Shown here: positions 39,152-49,690 of the stretch, piece by piece
How the letters are laid out: the number at the start of each line of letters is the position of its first letter
How positions within the stretch are numbered: position 1 is the first letter of the stretch
Source: Paracoccaceae bacterium
GTDB taxonomy: Bacteria; Pseudomonadota; Alphaproteobacteria; Rhodobacterales; Rhodobacteraceae
Length of the DNA stretch: 64,000 nt
Direction of reading: 5' to 3'
NCBI GenBank assembly: GCA_021648225.1
Contig: JAKITE010000002.1
Location: 9,516 to 73,515 of the forward strand
The notes under the pieces: generated by a model
What the model saw: the letters and a program-made list of their open reading frames with translations, nothing else
Told to the model about the DNA's origin: nothing
The model's database searches: none
Translations under genes and position numbers: made by a program

Positions 39152-40209
39152 AAGCCATGCTTGAAAAACTGGGCCTGCCCTTTGTGCATCGGCTTGACCC
39201 CGAAACTGCACATGGGCTGGCCTTGCGTGCCATGCGCATGGGGCTAAGCGCCACACCGGGGGTGATTACATCGTCGCGGTTAAAATGCGAAATTGCCGGT
39301 CTAAGCCTGCCCAATCCGGTGGGGCTGGCAGCAGGGTTTGATAAAAATGCGGTGGCGATTGCACCGCTGTTGCAAACCGGATTCGGTTTTATCGAGGTCG
39401 GCGCCGCCACGCCAAAACCCCAACCGGGCAACCCTAAACCGCGCCTGTTTCGCCTTGATGCGGATCGCGCCGCGATCAACCGTTTTGGCTTTAACAATCA
39501 GGGCGCTGATGCCATTGCCGCGCGGCTGGCGCAGCGGCCCGAAAAAGGCATTGTCGGCATTAATCTGGGTGCCAATAAAACCAGCAAAGACAAATCGGCC
39601 GATTTTGCCTCGGTGTTGAAAACCACGGGGCCATTTGTTGATTTTGCCACGGTAAATGTTTCCTCGCCCAACACCGAGCGCCTGCGCGATCTGCAAGGCA
39701 AAGCCGCCCTGACCGCGCTGTTAAACGGCGTGATGGCCGCGCGCGACACGCTTGAAAAACCCGTCCCGATATTTTTGAAAATCGCGCCGGATCTAAGCCT
39801 GGCGGAACTGCAAGACATTACCGAAGCCGCGCTTTTGACCGGAATTTCCGGCATTATTGCCACCAACACCACCCTGTCGCGCGATGGTTTGCAAAGCCCG
39901 CAAAAGGATCAGGCGGGCGGGCTTTCGGGTGCGCCTTTGTTTGACAGGTCCACACAGGTTCTGGCCCAGCTTTATCAATTGCTGGAGGGCCGCATTCCGC
40001 TGATCGGCGTAGGCGGCATCAGCACCGCGCAGGATGCTTATGCAAAAATCTGTGCGGGGGCCAGTATTGTCCAGCTTTATACCGCGATGGTTTTTGAGGG
40101 CACACAAGTAGTGCGCGATGTTATCCACGGGCTAGAAGACCTTTTGCAACAAGACGGATACGCCAATATCGCCGAGGCAGTCGGCACAAAAACCAAGGAA
40201 TGGCTATGA
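39148..40209 (+). CDS. pyrD: Dihydroorotate dehydrogenase (quinone), class 2
   Basis: 353 residues; GTG start overlapping the DUF952 stop. It oxidises dihydroorotate to orotate with FMN and passes electrons to membrane quinone, in pyrimidine synthesis. The N-terminal amphipathic helix, [21 protein letters not shown], the catalytic serine in [14 protein letters not shown] and the FMN loops TNTT and GVGGIST are all present. The last bases overlap the arsC-like gene. Confidence 0.96.
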   Translation: MKAMLEKLGLPFVHRLDPETAHGLALRAMRMGLSATPGVITSSRLKCEIAGLSLPNPVGLAAGFDKNAVAIAPLLQTGFGFIEVGAATPKPQPGNPKPRLFRLDADRAAINRFGFNNQGADAIAARLAQRPEKGIVGINLGANKTSKDKSADFASVLKTTGPFVDFATVNVSSPNTERLRDLQGKAALTALLNGVMAARDTLEKPVPIFLKIAPDLSLAELQDITEAALLTGISGIIATNTTLSRDGLQSPQKDQAGGLSGAPLFDRSTQVLAQLYQLLEGRIPLIGVGGISTAQDAYAKICAGASIVQLYTAMVFEGTQVVRDVIHGLEDLLQQDGYANIAEAVGTKTKEWL

Positions 40210-40553
40210 GCAATGTAAAAATCTGGCATAATCCAAAATGTTCCAAATCCCGCGCCACCATGGCGCTGTTGCTGGAAAACGGCATTGAACCAGAGGTAAT
40301 GGATTACCAGAAAACCCCGCCCAGCGCTGATGAATTGCAACAAGTGATTACGGCGCTGGATATCCGCGCCATTGATCTGGTCCGCACCAACGAGGCAGCG
40401 TTTAAGCAAAGTAACCTTAGCAAAAACAGCAGCGACGCCACCCTGATTGCCGCCATGGTTGCCACGCCAAAACTGATCGAGCGCCCCGTGGTTCTGAACG
40501 GCCAAAAAGCCGCCATTGGCCGCCCGCCGGAATCCGTGCTGAAAATCCTTTAG
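40206..40553 (+). CDS. ArsC/Spx-type thioredoxin-fold protein (arsenate reductase family)
   Basis: 115 residues from ATG 40206 (ATGA overlap with the pyrD stop; an ATG two codons earlier is possible). The HNPKCSKSR redox motif has the single catalytic Cys of glutaredoxin-dependent arsenate reductases, and [22 protein letters not shown] closes the family core. No arsB, arsR or arsH is nearby, so arsenate may not be the real substrate. Confidence 0.88.
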   Translation: MSNVKIWHNPKCSKSRATMALLLENGIEPEVMDYQKTPPSADELQQVITALDIRAIDLVRTNEAAFKQSNLSKNSSDATLIAAMVATPKLIERPVVLNGQKAAIGRPPESVLKIL

Positions 40554-40641
40554 GATATGGCATCCTCCAAATATCTTGCAACGCTTTTGCTGCTCGGTTA
40601 GCATTTGGAAAGATTTTCAAATCGTTAACCGGGGGCGCAAT

Positions 40642-41247
40642 ATGAAACATTATTACCGTATCATCACCGCACTGGTTGCCTGGGCCGGGGTTTTTTTGCA
40701 AACATGGCTGGTGATCGAAGCCGCAGCCGATGGCGGCATTCCGGACGCGATCCTGCGATTGTTCAGTTATTTCACCATCCAGACCAACCTGCTGATTGCG
40801 GTAATATCAACTCTGTCGGTGATCCGGCCGAATGGTTTTGCCGGCAAAGCCGTCTGGCGCGGGGCCATCACGGTTTATATCGCGCTGGTGGCGGGGGTGT
40901 ATCACGCGGTGCTGGCACAGCTTTTTGACCTACAAGGGCTGGCAGCTGTTGCCGATCTGTTGCTGCATACCATCGTGCCGATCCTGTTTATCCTTGACTG
41001 GGTAATATTTGCCGATAAATCGGGCCTGCGTATCAAGCATCCGTTTATATGGCTGGTTTTTCCGGTGGCGTTTTGCCTTTACTCATTGGTTCGCGGTGCA
41101 ATCATCGGCTGGTATCCATACCCGTTTCTGGATGTCATAACATTGGGATACCCTATGGTAGCAGCCAATATCGCAGGGCTGGTGGCAGCATTTTTGCTGG
41201 TTGGCATGCTGGTATACTGGCTGCGGCCCAAATCCGCGCGCCTATGA
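40642..41247 (+). CDS. Pr6Pr family membrane protein
   Basis: 201 residues from the ATG at 40642; the longer ORF lacks support. Six hydrophobic helices. The stretches FSYFTIQTNLL and HTIVPILFILDW with the LVRG..GWYPYPFLDV loop match Pr6Pr (FAR-17a/AIG1-like) membrane proteins, known from many bacteria without a proven role. Its stop overlaps that of the convergent MATE gene by 6 bases. Confidence 0.85.
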   Translation: MKHYYRIITALVAWAGVFLQTWLVIEAAADGGIPDAILRLFSYFTIQTNLLIAVISTLSVIRPNGFAGKAVWRGAITVYIALVAGVYHAVLAQLFDLQGLAAVADLLLHTIVPILFILDWVIFADKSGLRIKHPFIWLVFPVAFCLYSLVRGAIIGWYPYPFLDVITLGYPMVAANIAGLVAAFLLVGMLVYWLRPKSARL

Positions 41248-42558
41248 TTTATCTGCCGCAGCTTCCAGCGCCGGATAATAGCGCATCAAGGTTATCGCCC
41301 GCGCCACATAGCTGATTAACAATGCCAGCCAAATGCCATGATTGCCCATCAAGGGCATCAACAAAACCACCGCCAGAGCAAACACCAGCGCTGACTGGAA
41401 CATGGCATTACGCATGTCGCGGGTTCGGGTCGCGCCGATAAAAATGCCATCCAGCACCCAGCTGGCAAAGCCGATGATTGGCGAAATCACCATCCAGGGC
41501 AGATAAAGCGCCGCCGCTTGTTGCACCTCGACCGAGGTCGCCATTAGTTTTATCAGCCACATCCCGAAAAACCCGAAAAATCCGGCCATCAGCAATGAAC
41601 CAACTGCCGACCAAAGCCCCGTCATCAACGCCACGCGCCGAATATCCCTGCGGGACTTTGCCCCCATCGACACCCCGATCAGGGATTCCGCCGCAATGGC
41701 AAACCCGTCCAGCCCATAGGCAGTAATATTGACAAACTGGATCAAAATCTGGTTGGCCGCCAAGGTAACATCGCCGCGCGAGGCGCTGATAAACATGAAC
41801 CCGATCAAAATCATCTGCAACAACAAGGATCGCAGCATAATATTGCCGTTCACCGTGGCCATGGCCCTGATTTTCACCCGATCGAATATCCGCACCCAAT
41901 CGCGCCACTGATCGCCCTTGAACACCGCCCTGCACAGATATAATGCCAGAAAAAACCCGCTCCATTCAGCGATTAGCGTGGCAATGGCAACACCCTCCAC
42001 GCCCCAGCCAAGGCCCAGCACAAACCACAGATCCAGACCAATGTTCAGCCCGTTCATCCAAAGCTGCAACAATAACATCGCGCCGGTGCGCTCATGGGCA
42101 ATCAGCCAGCCCGAAAGCGCATAAAACATAATCGCGGCAGGGGCGCTCCAGATGCGAATGCCCATATAGCTGCGCGCCATGGTTTCGACCTCTGCACTGG
42201 CAGGGGTTGCGGCAAACACACCCCAGAAAATCGGCAATTGCAACAAAAGCAGGGCAAATCCGGCAATGGCAGCAACAATCAAAGCCCGCATTACCAAAGC
42301 GCCGGTTTCTGCCTGATCACCCGCGCCGCGCGCCTGTGCCACCAAGCCCGTGGTGCCCATGCGCAAAAAACCGAATATCCAGTACAGCGCGCCAATCACA
42401 ATGGCGCCAATGCCCACCGCACCAATCGGTGCCGCCAGCCCAAGTTGCCCGACAACACCGGTATCCACCGCGCCCAGTATCGGCACCGTGGCATTTGAAA
42501 TCACCACCGGAATTGCGATTTTCAGAACGCGTTTATGGGTAATATCCCTGCTAATCAT
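41242..42558 (-). CDS. MATE family efflux transporter (DinF type)
   Basis: 438 residues, twelve hydrophobic helices in two similar halves. The N-terminal IAIPVVISNATVPILGAVDTGVVGQLG and mid-protein FMFISASRGDVTLAANQIL (with its DinF-type Asp/Asn positions) identify the branch. It exports organic cations or drugs by H+ or Na+ antiport; its substrate is not predictable. It overlaps the thioesterase gene upstream by 8 bases, so three genes form one operon. Confidence 0.92.
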   Translation of the reverse strand: MISRDITHKRVLKIAIPVVISNATVPILGAVDTGVVGQLGLAAPIGAVGIGAIVIGALYWIFGFLRMGTTGLVAQARGAGDQAETGALVMRALIVAAIAGFALLLLQLPIFWGVFAATPASAEVETMARSYMGIRIWSAPAAIMFYALSGWLIAHERTGAMLLLQLWMNGLNIGLDLWFVLGLGWGVEGVAIATLIAEWSGFFLALYLCRAVFKGDQWRDWVRIFDRVKIRAMATVNGNIMLRSLLLQMILIGFMFISASRGDVTLAANQILIQFVNITAYGLDGFAIAAESLIGVSMGAKSRRDIRRVALMTGLWSAVGSLLMAGFFGFFGMWLIKLMATSVEVQQAAALYLPWMVISPIIGFASWVLDGIFIGATRTRDMRNAMFQSALVFALAVVLLMPLMGNHGIWLALLISYVARAITLMRYYPALEAAADKS

Positions 42559-43030
42559 CCTTTTGCGGCATCAGGAAATGCCCTGTTGCCTGTGCAAACA
42601 GTTTTTGGCGATTATCCTGCCATGCCTCCACATGCACAGAGGCAAACCGCCGGCCAGAGCGGTTAACCGTAGCGCGCGCATACGCATCACGCGGCAGGCC
42701 CGAACGCAGATAATCAATGGTGAAATCAATGGTTTTGGGCATGGCACGCGGGCCGGTTGCGCCGGCTTCCATTTGCGGCCAGTAAATCGCCCATGCCAGT
42801 TCGATCTGTGCGGCAATTTCCAGAAACGCGCCGACCGCACCGCCGTGCAGGGCCGGCAATATCGGATTGCCGATCAGTTTTTGTGAAAACGGCAACATCG
42901 CGGTCAGCTCGTCTCCGCGCCGATCGAACACAATGCCCATATGTTTGATATAGGGAATGCCACCGGCAAGCTGCGCCAGCGCGGTATCGCGCCGTTGTTT
43001 GATCACCTGCACCGGTTCGGGTTTAATCAT
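42551..43030 (-). CDS. PaaI-type hotdog-fold thioesterase
   Basis: 159 residues. The hotdog helix segment [22 protein letters not shown] (about 79-100), with the HGG motif and catalytic acidic residue, is followed by [34 protein letters not shown]. Such enzymes hydrolyse acyl-CoA thioesters. It overlaps the neighbouring PaaI gene and the MATE gene by 8 bases each. Confidence 0.88.
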   Translation of the reverse strand: MIKPEPVQVIKQRRDTALAQLAGGIPYIKHMGIVFDRRGDELTAMLPFSQKLIGNPILPALHGGAVGAFLEIAAQIELAWAIYWPQMEAGATGPRAMPKTIDFTIDYLRSGLPRDAYARATVNRSGRRFASVHVEAWQDNRQKLFAQATGHFLMPQKDD

Positions 43031-43460
43031 TTTTACGCCCCTCTACGGTAAATGCCCCTGCGGCCATGGCCACCGGGTCTTCGCCCTCGTCAAACGCACT
43101 GGCCCGCACAAACGCGACCGAGCGTGTAACGCGATAACATTCCGCCTTGGCTGTTATGCGCTGCCCCGCCGTGGCCGGTCGCATATAGTCAATGCGTAAA
43201 TCAATGGTGGCGGTGCCGCCGGTTGATTGCGGGTGCGAAACCACCGCCGCCCCTGCGGCGGTATCCATCAATGCGGTAACAACGCCGCCATGCAGCACGC
43301 CGGTTTCGGGGTCTCCGATAAAGCGTTTATCATAGGCGATTGACATGGTGGCCTTGCCCGGTGCCACCGCATCCACCTGCATGCCCAGATCAACCGCATG
43401 GGGCAAGGCGGAGATAAACTGCCGCGCCAGTTTTAATTTCTGATCTATAGAATCGGCCAT
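43023..43460 (-). CDS. PaaI-type hotdog-fold thioesterase
   Basis: 145 residues from the ATG at 43460 after AGGGGCTGGT; an in-frame extension to 43574 is not credible. [20 protein letters not shown] (about 71-90) and RIDYMRPA give the family. It is the first gene of a PaaI-PaaI-MATE operon, and the two thioesterases are paralogues that may form a heteromer (inference). Confidence 0.9.
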   Translation of the reverse strand: MADSIDQKLKLARQFISALPHAVDLGMQVDAVAPGKATMSIAYDKRFIGDPETGVLHGGVVTALMDTAAGAAVVSHPQSTGGTATIDLRIDYMRPATAGQRITAKAECYRVTRSVAFVRASAFDEGEDPVAMAAGAFTVEGRKND

Positions 43461-43532
43461 ACCAGCCCCTTGCTTGTTGCTTTTGTGGATTTGGCCACAA
43501 AGCCTTTGCAATTTCCAGCGCAATCGCTTAAC

Positions 43533-43553
43533 TGCAATTGAGAACAATTCGCA
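43533..43553. promoter_or_regulatory. Imperfect dyad upstream of the metal exporter gene
   Basis: TGCAATTG, AGAA, CAATTCGCA: inverted arms differing by one inserted base, 16 bases before the ATG at 43569. The position would block transcription or translation initiation. The shape is like Fur/Mur-family boxes, which would suit a manganese or iron exporter, but the match is not exact. Confidence 0.35.
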
Positions 43554-43568
43554 ATCGCAGGAAAAACA

Positions 43569-44708
43569 ATGCATCCCGTCAATATTTCACCCCGGTCAAG
43601 CAGCCTGCCAGAGCGCATCGGGCCATTCAAAGGCAAGCGCCTTCCGGTGGTTTTAATTCTGTTGACCCTTGCCATTTTCCCCGGCGAAATCGGCGCATTG
43701 ACCCGCGGCCTGATGACCGACGCCTATGTGCAGGTCAGCGCCTTTGTCGCAACAACACTGTTGATATTTTACGGAGTTGAACGCATTTTCAAGTTTGAGC
43801 TTGGCGCTGCGCTCAAAAATTCCAAACATTTCCAAATTCCGCTTTCTGCCCTGTTGGGCACCACGCCCGGCTGTGGTGGCGCGGTGGTTGTGGTTGCTGC
43901 CTATTCATCGGGTAATGTCAGCTTTGGCGCGGTGGTTGCCGCATTAACCGCCACCATGGGCGATGCGGCATTTCTGTTAATTGCAGTGCGCCCCGATGTG
44001 GCGATTGTTATTTTACCGCTTTCTTTTACGGTCGGTATCGCCACCGGTTTTATTGTTGATAAGTTCAACAAGACCGATTATCGCGGCACGGCTTCTGCAA
44101 AATGCGAATTTGCACCCCTGATCGGGCGATTGCGCGCAAAAGATATGCTTTTTGTGGCTTTGGTTATCCCCGGGCTGGCCATGGGCATCACTCAAATCAT
44201 GCAATTTGATCTTGAGCTAACCTGGGGCATATGGCTGCCGGTTGTTGGCCTGACAGGCACGGCAATTGGTCTTTGGATGTGGTCGACATCCACCATTCAG
44301 GCCATGACAAACGTCAATGACACCCCCCTGACCCGCGCTGCCGAGGAAACCAGTTTTATCGCAATCTGGGTGATCGGGGCTTATCTGGCCTATGATTATA
44401 TCGTGCTTTTTTCCGGCCTTGATCTTGCGGCACTGTTTTCATCCATTGCGCCGCTATTGCCCTTGATGGGCATCATCATTGGCCTGATTCCGGGCTGCGG
44501 CCCTCAGGTTCTGGTAACAACCATGTATGTTAACGGGCTGATCCCGTTTTCAGCCCTGCTTGGCAACGCGATATCAAATGACGGCGACGCGTTGTTTCCG
44601 GCGATTGCCCTGAACCCCAAAGCCGCTGTTATGGCCACGCTTTACTCCACGGTTCCGGCATTTTTTCTGGCCTACGGGTTTTATTTCTTTGCGCCCAACT
44701 TCATGTAA
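43569..44708 (+). CDS. Putative 10-TM metal exporter (ArsP_2 / putative manganese transporter family)
   Basis: 379 residues with about ten hydrophobic helices in two homologous halves. Each half carries a Pro-Gly-Cys-Gly turn: [11 protein letters not shown] (about 97-107) and [11 protein letters not shown] (about 305-315), each followed by a Gly-Asp-(Ala) pair ([23 protein letters not shown]). This is the PF11449-type family labelled putative manganese or heavy-metal exporter. A possible operator lies just upstream (43533-43553). Ion specificity is not proven. Confidence 0.82.
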   Translation: MHPVNISPRSSSLPERIGPFKGKRLPVVLILLTLAIFPGEIGALTRGLMTDAYVQVSAFVATTLLIFYGVERIFKFELGAALKNSKHFQIPLSALLGTTPGCGGAVVVVAAYSSGNVSFGAVVAALTATMGDAAFLLIAVRPDVAIVILPLSFTVGIATGFIVDKFNKTDYRGTASAKCEFAPLIGRLRAKDMLFVALVIPGLAMGITQIMQFDLELTWGIWLPVVGLTGTAIGLWMWSTSTIQAMTNVNDTPLTRAAEETSFIAIWVIGAYLAYDYIVLFSGLDLAALFSSIAPLLPLMGIIIGLIPGCGPQVLVTTMYVNGLIPFSALLGNAISNDGDALFPAIALNPKAAVMATLYSTVPAFFLAYGFYFFAPNFM

Positions 44709-44750
44709 CCCCTTGGGTTGCAAGGGATAACCTTATAAGCCTCACCTTAC

Positions 44751-44765
44751 TTACGTTGACGTCAA
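44751..44765. promoter_or_regulatory. LiuR-like operator
   Basis: TTACGTTGACGTCAA, two ACGT cores in inverted arrangement within GTTGACGTCAAC, 73 bases before the MerR-type gene. MerR-family LiuR regulators of branched-chain and fatty-acid breakdown bind ACGT-NN-ACGT-type dyads, so autoregulation and control of the acyl-CoA genes downstream are likely. Confidence 0.55.
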
Positions 44766-44837
44766 CTTCCCCTCTTGAAAAGGTTGCCTTTTTCGAGTAT
44801 ACACCCTTCATCCTGTAACAAGGCTGAGGAAATTGAA

Positions 44838-45236
44838 ATGTCTGATGCAACTTTTACAATCGGCGAAATGTGTGATGCTTTTGACGTCACCCCCCGGACT
44901 TTGCGCTTTTACGAGGCCAAAGAGCTGCTTTTCCCGATCCGCGAGGGCCAGAAACGTCTATTCACCAAATCCGACCGCGCCCGGCTGAAACTGATTTTGC
45001 AAGGCAAACGGTTTGGTTTCAGCCTTGAGGAAATCCGCCAATTGCTGAATCTGTATCATATCGGTGACCAGCAAACCACACAGCTTACCCGCACTTATGA
45101 ATTGGCGCTGGAGCATCTGGCAACCATGGAAGCCCAGCGCGACGAGCTGGATAACGCAATCGAAGACCTGAAAGAACAGCTCCGCTGGGGCGAAAAAGTA
45201 TTACAAGACCGTGGCGTAAAAGCCGCTGCAGAATAG
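44838..45236 (+). CDS. MerR family regulator of acyl-CoA catabolism (LiuR-like)
   Basis: 132 residues from the ATG at 44838 (after TGAGGAAATTGAA). The N-terminal MerR HTH and wing (FTIGEMCDAFDVTPRTLRFYEAKELL, about 6-31) lead into a coiled-coil dimer helix (about 80-125). There are no cysteines for metal binding, which excludes a metal sensor. It sits 9 bases before an acyl-CoA dehydrogenase gene and behind a LiuR-like site, so fatty-acid or branched-chain acyl-CoA control is inferred. Confidence 0.88.
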   Translation: MSDATFTIGEMCDAFDVTPRTLRFYEAKELLFPIREGQKRLFTKSDRARLKLILQGKRFGFSLEEIRQLLNLYHIGDQQTTQLTRTYELALEHLATMEAQRDELDNAIEDLKEQLRWGEKVLQDRGVKAAAE

Positions 45237-45245
45237 GAAAACATC

Positions 45246-47024
45246 ATGGCAATTTACACCCCCCCGCTCAAAGACATGGAATTTATTCTGCACGATGTGC
45301 TGAAAATCCAGGATTCAGACATCCCCGGTTATAGCGACCTTGACCGTGATTTTTCCGGTGCCATTCTGGAAGAGGCCGGTAAAATCGCCCGCGATGTGCT
45401 GCTGCCGCTGAATGCAGTTGGTGATTCCGAGGGGTGCAAGCTGGAAAACGGTGTTGTCCGCACCCCATCGGGTTTTCAACAGGCATTTGACATGATGCGG
45501 GATGGCGAATGGACAGGCCTTGGCGCTGACCCCGAATATGGCGGCCAAGGCATGCCTTATCTGGTGCATACTGCGGTCAGCGAGGTCTTTGTCTCGGCCA
45601 ATATGGCGTTTAACATGTATCAAGGCCTGACCCTTGGCGCTTATGAGGCCATCCATGCCCATGCATCTGATGACCTAAAGCAAAAATTCCTGCCCAAAAT
45701 GGTAACCTGCGAATGGACAGGCACCATGAACCTGACCGAACCCCATTGCGGCACCGATCTGGGCCTGCTGCGCTCCAAAGCCGAACCGCAAGATGACGGA
45801 TCATTCAGGATCACCGGCCAAAAGATATTTATCTCGGCCGGTGAACATGATTTGGCAGAAAACATCATCCATCTGGTATTGGCCAAAATCCCCGGTGGGC
45901 CTGAGGGCGTTAAGGGCATATCGCTGTTTATCGTGCCTAAGTTCATTGTTAATGACGATGGTTCGCTTGGCGCACGCAACGGGGTTTCCTGTGGCAATCT
46001 TGAAGAAAAAATGGGCATCCACGGCAATTCGACCTGTGTGATGAATTTTGACGAAGCAACCGGATATCTGGTTGGCCAGGAACACAAAGGCCTGCGCGCC
46101 ATGTTCACCATGATGAACGCCGCACGGCTTGGCGTTGGTTTGCAAGGCTTGTCGCAAGCCTCGATCGCTTATCAAAACGCGGTTGAATATGCGCGGGACC
46201 GCTTGCAAGGCCGCGCGGTTACCGGCACGCAAAACCCTGACGGCCCTGCGGACCCGATCATTGTGCATCCGGATGTGCGCCGCGCCTTGATGGACCAGAA
46301 AGCCTTTGTCGAGGGTGGCCGTGCATTTTTGTTATGGGGCGCAATGCTGCTGGATGATGGCCACCTGAACGGTAACAAGGATTCCGAGGGGGTGCTTTCC
46401 TTGATGACGCCGGTGATCAAAGGGTTCTTGACCGACAAAGGTTTTGATTGCACCGTGCAGGCCCAGCAAATATTCGGCGGCCATGGCTATATCGAGGAAC
46501 AAGGCATGTCGCAATATGTGCGCGATGCCCGCATTGCCATGATATACGAGGGCGCAAACGGCGTGCAGGCGCTGGACCTTGTCGGGCGCAAGCTGGCGAC
46601 AGATGGCGGCAAACATGTGCTGGCATTTTTCGATATCGTAAAAACCTTTATCAAGGAAAACGAAGCGGATGCGGCGTTAAATGACGATTTCCTCCTGCCT
46701 TTGAAATCCGCCTCGAAAGACATGCAGGCGGCGGGGATGTATTTTATGCAAAACGGCATGAAAAACCCCGATGCGGCCTTGGCCGGTTCGGTAGATTTCA
46801 TGCATCTTTTCGGGCATGTCTGTTTAGGCTTGATGTGGGCGCGCATGGCAAAAGCCTCGATTGAAGCCTTGGCAAACGGCACATCCGACCCTAATTTCCA
46901 TGAGACCAAGCTGACCACCGGCCGCTATTACATGGCGCGCCTGTTGCCCGAAACCGCATTGCGACTGGCGCGCATCAACACGGGCGCAGATCCGGTTATG
47001 AATTTGGCGGCGGAAAATTTCTAA
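45246..47024 (+). CDS. Acyl-CoA dehydrogenase, long form with C-terminal extra domain (FadE/DmdC type)
   Basis: 592 residues. The usual ACAD domains are followed by an extra C-terminal domain (about 470-592) as in FadE-type and 3-methylmercaptopropionyl-CoA dehydrogenases (DmdC). Flavin and substrate motifs [12 protein letters not shown] and [16 protein letters not shown] are clear. Glu in [16 protein letters not shown] is the catalytic base at the MCAD position. In this cluster (thiolase, FadJ) fatty acyl-CoA is the likely substrate, and DmdC activity cannot be excluded. Confidence 0.92.
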   Translation: MAIYTPPLKDMEFILHDVLKIQDSDIPGYSDLDRDFSGAILEEAGKIARDVLLPLNAVGDSEGCKLENGVVRTPSGFQQAFDMMRDGEWTGLGADPEYGGQGMPYLVHTAVSEVFVSANMAFNMYQGLTLGAYEAIHAHASDDLKQKFLPKMVTCEWTGTMNLTEPHCGTDLGLLRSKAEPQDDGSFRITGQKIFISAGEHDLAENIIHLVLAKIPGGPEGVKGISLFIVPKFIVNDDGSLGARNGVSCGNLEEKMGIHGNSTCVMNFDEATGYLVGQEHKGLRAMFTMMNAARLGVGLQGLSQASIAYQNAVEYARDRLQGRAVTGTQNPDGPADPIIVHPDVRRALMDQKAFVEGGRAFLLWGAMLLDDGHLNGNKDSEGVLSLMTPVIKGFLTDKGFDCTVQAQQIFGGHGYIEEQGMSQYVRDARIAMIYEGANGVQALDLVGRKLATDGGKHVLAFFDIVKTFIKENEADAALNDDFLLPLKSASKDMQAAGMYFMQNGMKNPDAALAGSVDFMHLFGHVCLGLMWARMAKASIEALANGTSDPNFHETKLTTGRYYMARLLPETALRLARINTGADPVMNLAAENF

Positions 47025-47036
47025 AAAGGTGCAGAA

Positions 47037-48197
47037 ATGACATTTACCAACCTGCCATCATCATGGATGAGTGACGAACATAGAATGGTCGATGAAATGA
47101 CCTTTCAGTTCATCACTGAAAAATGGCAGCCAAGGTTTGAAAAATGGCGCAAGCAGGGCATGATGGACCGCGACGCATGGTTTGAGGCCGGCGAAATGGG
47201 CCTGCTTTGTGCATCCATCCCCGAGGAATACGGCGGCGCTGGGGGCGATTTTGGCTTTGATGCCGCGATATATATGGCGGCTGGCCGCGCGAATTACGCC
47301 AGCTGGGGCAACGGCATCCATTCCGGCATTGTCGCCCATTATATTCTGGCCTATGGCACCGAAGACCAAAAACAACGCTGGCTGCCCAAAATGGCCACCG
47401 GAGAATTGGTGGCCGCCTTGGCAATGACCGAACCATCCTGCGGGTCGGACCTGCAAAACCTCAAAACCCGCGCCGTCAAAACCGGCAATAGCTATGTTAT
47501 GAACGGGGCCAAGACCTTTATTACCAACGGCCAAGTGGCTGATCTGATACTGGTGGCCTGCAAAACCGACCCGTCAGAAAAATCCAAAGGGGTTTCGTTG
47601 ATGATGGTCGAGGCGGCAGATGCCGAGGGCAAGGGTTTCACCCGTGGGCGTAATCTTGATAAAATCGGTCTGAAAATGGCGGATACATCCGAACTGTTTT
47701 TCGAAGACCTCGAAATCCGCCCTGATAACCTGTTGGGGGCTGAAGAGGGCCAAGGTTTTTACCAGATGATGCAGCAATTACCGCAAGAACGCCTGATCAT
47801 CGGCTGCGGCGCCGTGGGTGCCATGGAGGCCGCCGTAACCCAAACCATTGAATATTGCAAAACCCGCGAAGCATTTGGCGGTCCGCTTACCCAGTTTCAA
47901 AACACCCGTTTCAAGCTGGCCGAATGCAAAACCAACACCGTGGTGGCGCGCTGTTTTCTGGATAGCTGCATCGACGCCCTTATCAAAGGCAATCTGGATG
48001 TCGAAACCGCTGCGATGAACAAATACTGGTTGTCGGACCTGCAAGGGCAAGTGCTGGATGAATGCCTGCAACTGTTTGGCGGCTATGGCTATATGATGGA
48101 ATATCCGATTGCCGAAATGTGGACAGATGCCCGTGTGCAGCGTATTTATGGCGGCACAAACGAGATCATGAAAGACCTGATCGCGAGGGGGTTGTGA
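47037..48197 (+). CDS. Acyl-CoA dehydrogenase, long-chain type
   Basis: 386 residues, standard ACAD length. [49 protein letters not shown] and the FAD-binding segments are intact. At the MCAD glutamate position it has Gly (YGGTNEI), so the base should be the Glu in helix G (LPQERLIIG, about 254), as in long-chain and isovaleryl-CoA enzymes. It follows the first dehydrogenase by 12 bases. Confidence 0.93.
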   Translation: MTFTNLPSSWMSDEHRMVDEMTFQFITEKWQPRFEKWRKQGMMDRDAWFEAGEMGLLCASIPEEYGGAGGDFGFDAAIYMAAGRANYASWGNGIHSGIVAHYILAYGTEDQKQRWLPKMATGELVAALAMTEPSCGSDLQNLKTRAVKTGNSYVMNGAKTFITNGQVADLILVACKTDPSEKSKGVSLMMVEAADAEGKGFTRGRNLDKIGLKMADTSELFFEDLEIRPDNLLGAEEGQGFYQMMQQLPQERLIIGCGAVGAMEAAVTQTIEYCKTREAFGGPLTQFQNTRFKLAECKTNTVVARCFLDSCIDALIKGNLDVETAAMNKYWLSDLQGQVLDECLQLFGGYGYMMEYPIAEMWTDARVQRIYGGTNEIMKDLIARGL

Positions 48198-48219
48198 TGG
48201 GTTCCGGATTAAAACTATT

Positions 48220-48282
48220 ATGCCTCCGGCGGGAGTATTTAAGCAACAAAGAAAAAGATGCGCCCCTGTCGTTAAACAGGAG
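48220..48282 (+). other. Rhodobacterales-type intergenic motif and hairpin after the acyl-CoA dehydrogenase
   Basis: The 280-base gap 48198-48477 starts with GCCTCCGGCGGGAGTATTT followed by a purine-rich AAGCAACAAAG tail. I remember this intergenic motif as widespread in Rhodobacteraceae. Then comes a hairpin, GCCCCTGT / ACAGGAGC (about 48262-48282). The remainder of the gap has no ORF, only an AT-rich stretch before the thiolase that may hold a promoter. Confidence 0.45.
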
Positions 48283-48477
48283 CGGCTTGGTCTTCTTCGT
48301 TGACGGCCATCGGCTCTCCAGCCTGTGCCGCGAGGCAAACATAGAAAAATTTTGGTTAACAAACCGTTACTTACCTTCTTTGTTTCTTAAATACTCAAAT
48401 CCCGCCCGATCCGCCAATTGCCCAACGGGAACCCCCCCTACGATTTAATGCAGGGCCACCCTATCTAGGAGAATACC

Positions 48478-49689
48478 ATGAACGAAGCCTATATATATGA
48501 CGCAGTGCGCTCCCCGCGCGGCAAAGGCCGCAAAGACGGCGCGCTAAACGAGGTCACATCCGTGCGCCTTTCCGCTGATGTGCTGAACGCATTGGCCGAG
48601 CGTAATAATCTTGATACCGAAGCGGTGGAAGACGTGATTTGGGGCAATGTCACCCAAGTGATGGAACAAGGCGGCTGTCTGGCGCGCTCGGCCGTTTTGC
48701 TGTCAAATTACGCTGAAAGCGTGCCGGGCCTGTCGATCAACCGGTTTTGCGCGTCAGGTATGGAGGCCACCAATATAGGTGCCATGCAAATTCGCGGTGG
48801 TGCCGGGCAGGCTTATGTGACCGGCGGCGTTGAAATGATGGGCCGCGTGCCGATGGGTTCTGACGGTGCTGCCATTGCGGTGGACCCTGAACTGGCCATG
48901 AAAGTCTATTTTGTGCCCCAAGGTATTTCGGCGGATATCATCGCCACTGAATACGGGTTTTCGCGTGAGGATGTGGATGCCTATGCCATGGAAAGCCAGA
49001 TCCGTTCGGCCACGGCCATCAAGGAAGGCCGGTTTGACAAATCCCTGATCACCATCAAGGATCGAAATGGATTAACCATTCTGGATCATGACGAATTCCC
49101 CCGCCCCGGCACCGATATGCAATCTTTGGGCGGGCTAAAAGCCGCGTTCAAAGACATTGGCGAAAACATGCCCGGATTTGACGCCGTGGCAATGTTGAAA
49201 TACCCGCATCTGGAGCGCATAAACCACGTGCATCACGCAGGCAATTCATCAGGTATTGTTGACGGAGCCGCCGCCATTCTGGTTGGCTCAAAAGAATTTG
49301 GCGAAAAATACGGCCTGAAACCCCGCGCCCGCATTCGCGCGGCTGCCAAAATCGGGTCGGACCCGACCATCAACCTGACCGGTCCGGTTCCCGTTACCGA
49401 AAAAATCCTTGCCGAAGCTGGCATGAACATCAATGACATCGACCTGTTCGAGGTTAACGAGGCATTTGCCGCAGTTGTGTTGCGCTTCATGCAGGCCTTC
49501 AACGTCGATCATTCCAAGGTTAACGTCAACGGCGGCGCCATCAGCCTTGGCCACCCGCTGGGGGCCACGGGTGCGATGATCATCGGCACCGCACTGGACG
49601 AGCTGGAGCGCAGCGGCAAAGGCACCGCCTTGGCCACGTTATGCGTGGCATCCGGCATGGGCGCGGCAACCATTATCGAAAGAATATAA
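48478..49689 (+). CDS. fadA: Acetyl-CoA C-acyltransferase (thiolase)
   Basis: 403 residues. It makes the last cut of beta-oxidation, releasing acetyl-CoA. Nucleophile Cys 91 is in [12 protein letters not shown], His is in [15 protein letters not shown], and the second active Cys (about 389) is in [11 protein letters not shown]. Ribosome site AGGAGAATACC. It is followed 1 base later by the FadJ-type gene, the classic fadA-fadB pairing in reverse order. Confidence 0.94.
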   Translation: MNEAYIYDAVRSPRGKGRKDGALNEVTSVRLSADVLNALAERNNLDTEAVEDVIWGNVTQVMEQGGCLARSAVLLSNYAESVPGLSINRFCASGMEATNIGAMQIRGGAGQAYVTGGVEMMGRVPMGSDGAAIAVDPELAMKVYFVPQGISADIIATEYGFSREDVDAYAMESQIRSATAIKEGRFDKSLITIKDRNGLTILDHDEFPRPGTDMQSLGGLKAAFKDIGENMPGFDAVAMLKYPHLERINHVHHAGNSSGIVDGAAAILVGSKEFGEKYGLKPRARIRAAAKIGSDPTINLTGPVPVTEKILAEAGMNINDIDLFEVNEAFAAVVLRFMQAFNVDHSKVNVNGGAISLGHPLGATGAMIIGTALDELERSGKGTALATLCVASGMGAATIIERI

Positions 49690-49690
49690 C

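Noticed and set aside
44709..44726. Terminator after the metal exporter gene
   Set aside because: Only a 6-bp CCCTTG/CAAGGG stem with no T-run; too weak to list.
45246..49689. A DMSP-demethylation (dmdBC) cluster reading
   Set aside because: The long dehydrogenase resembles DmdC, but thiolase and FadJ neighbours, and the absence of dmdA or dmdD, favour ordinary beta-oxidation.
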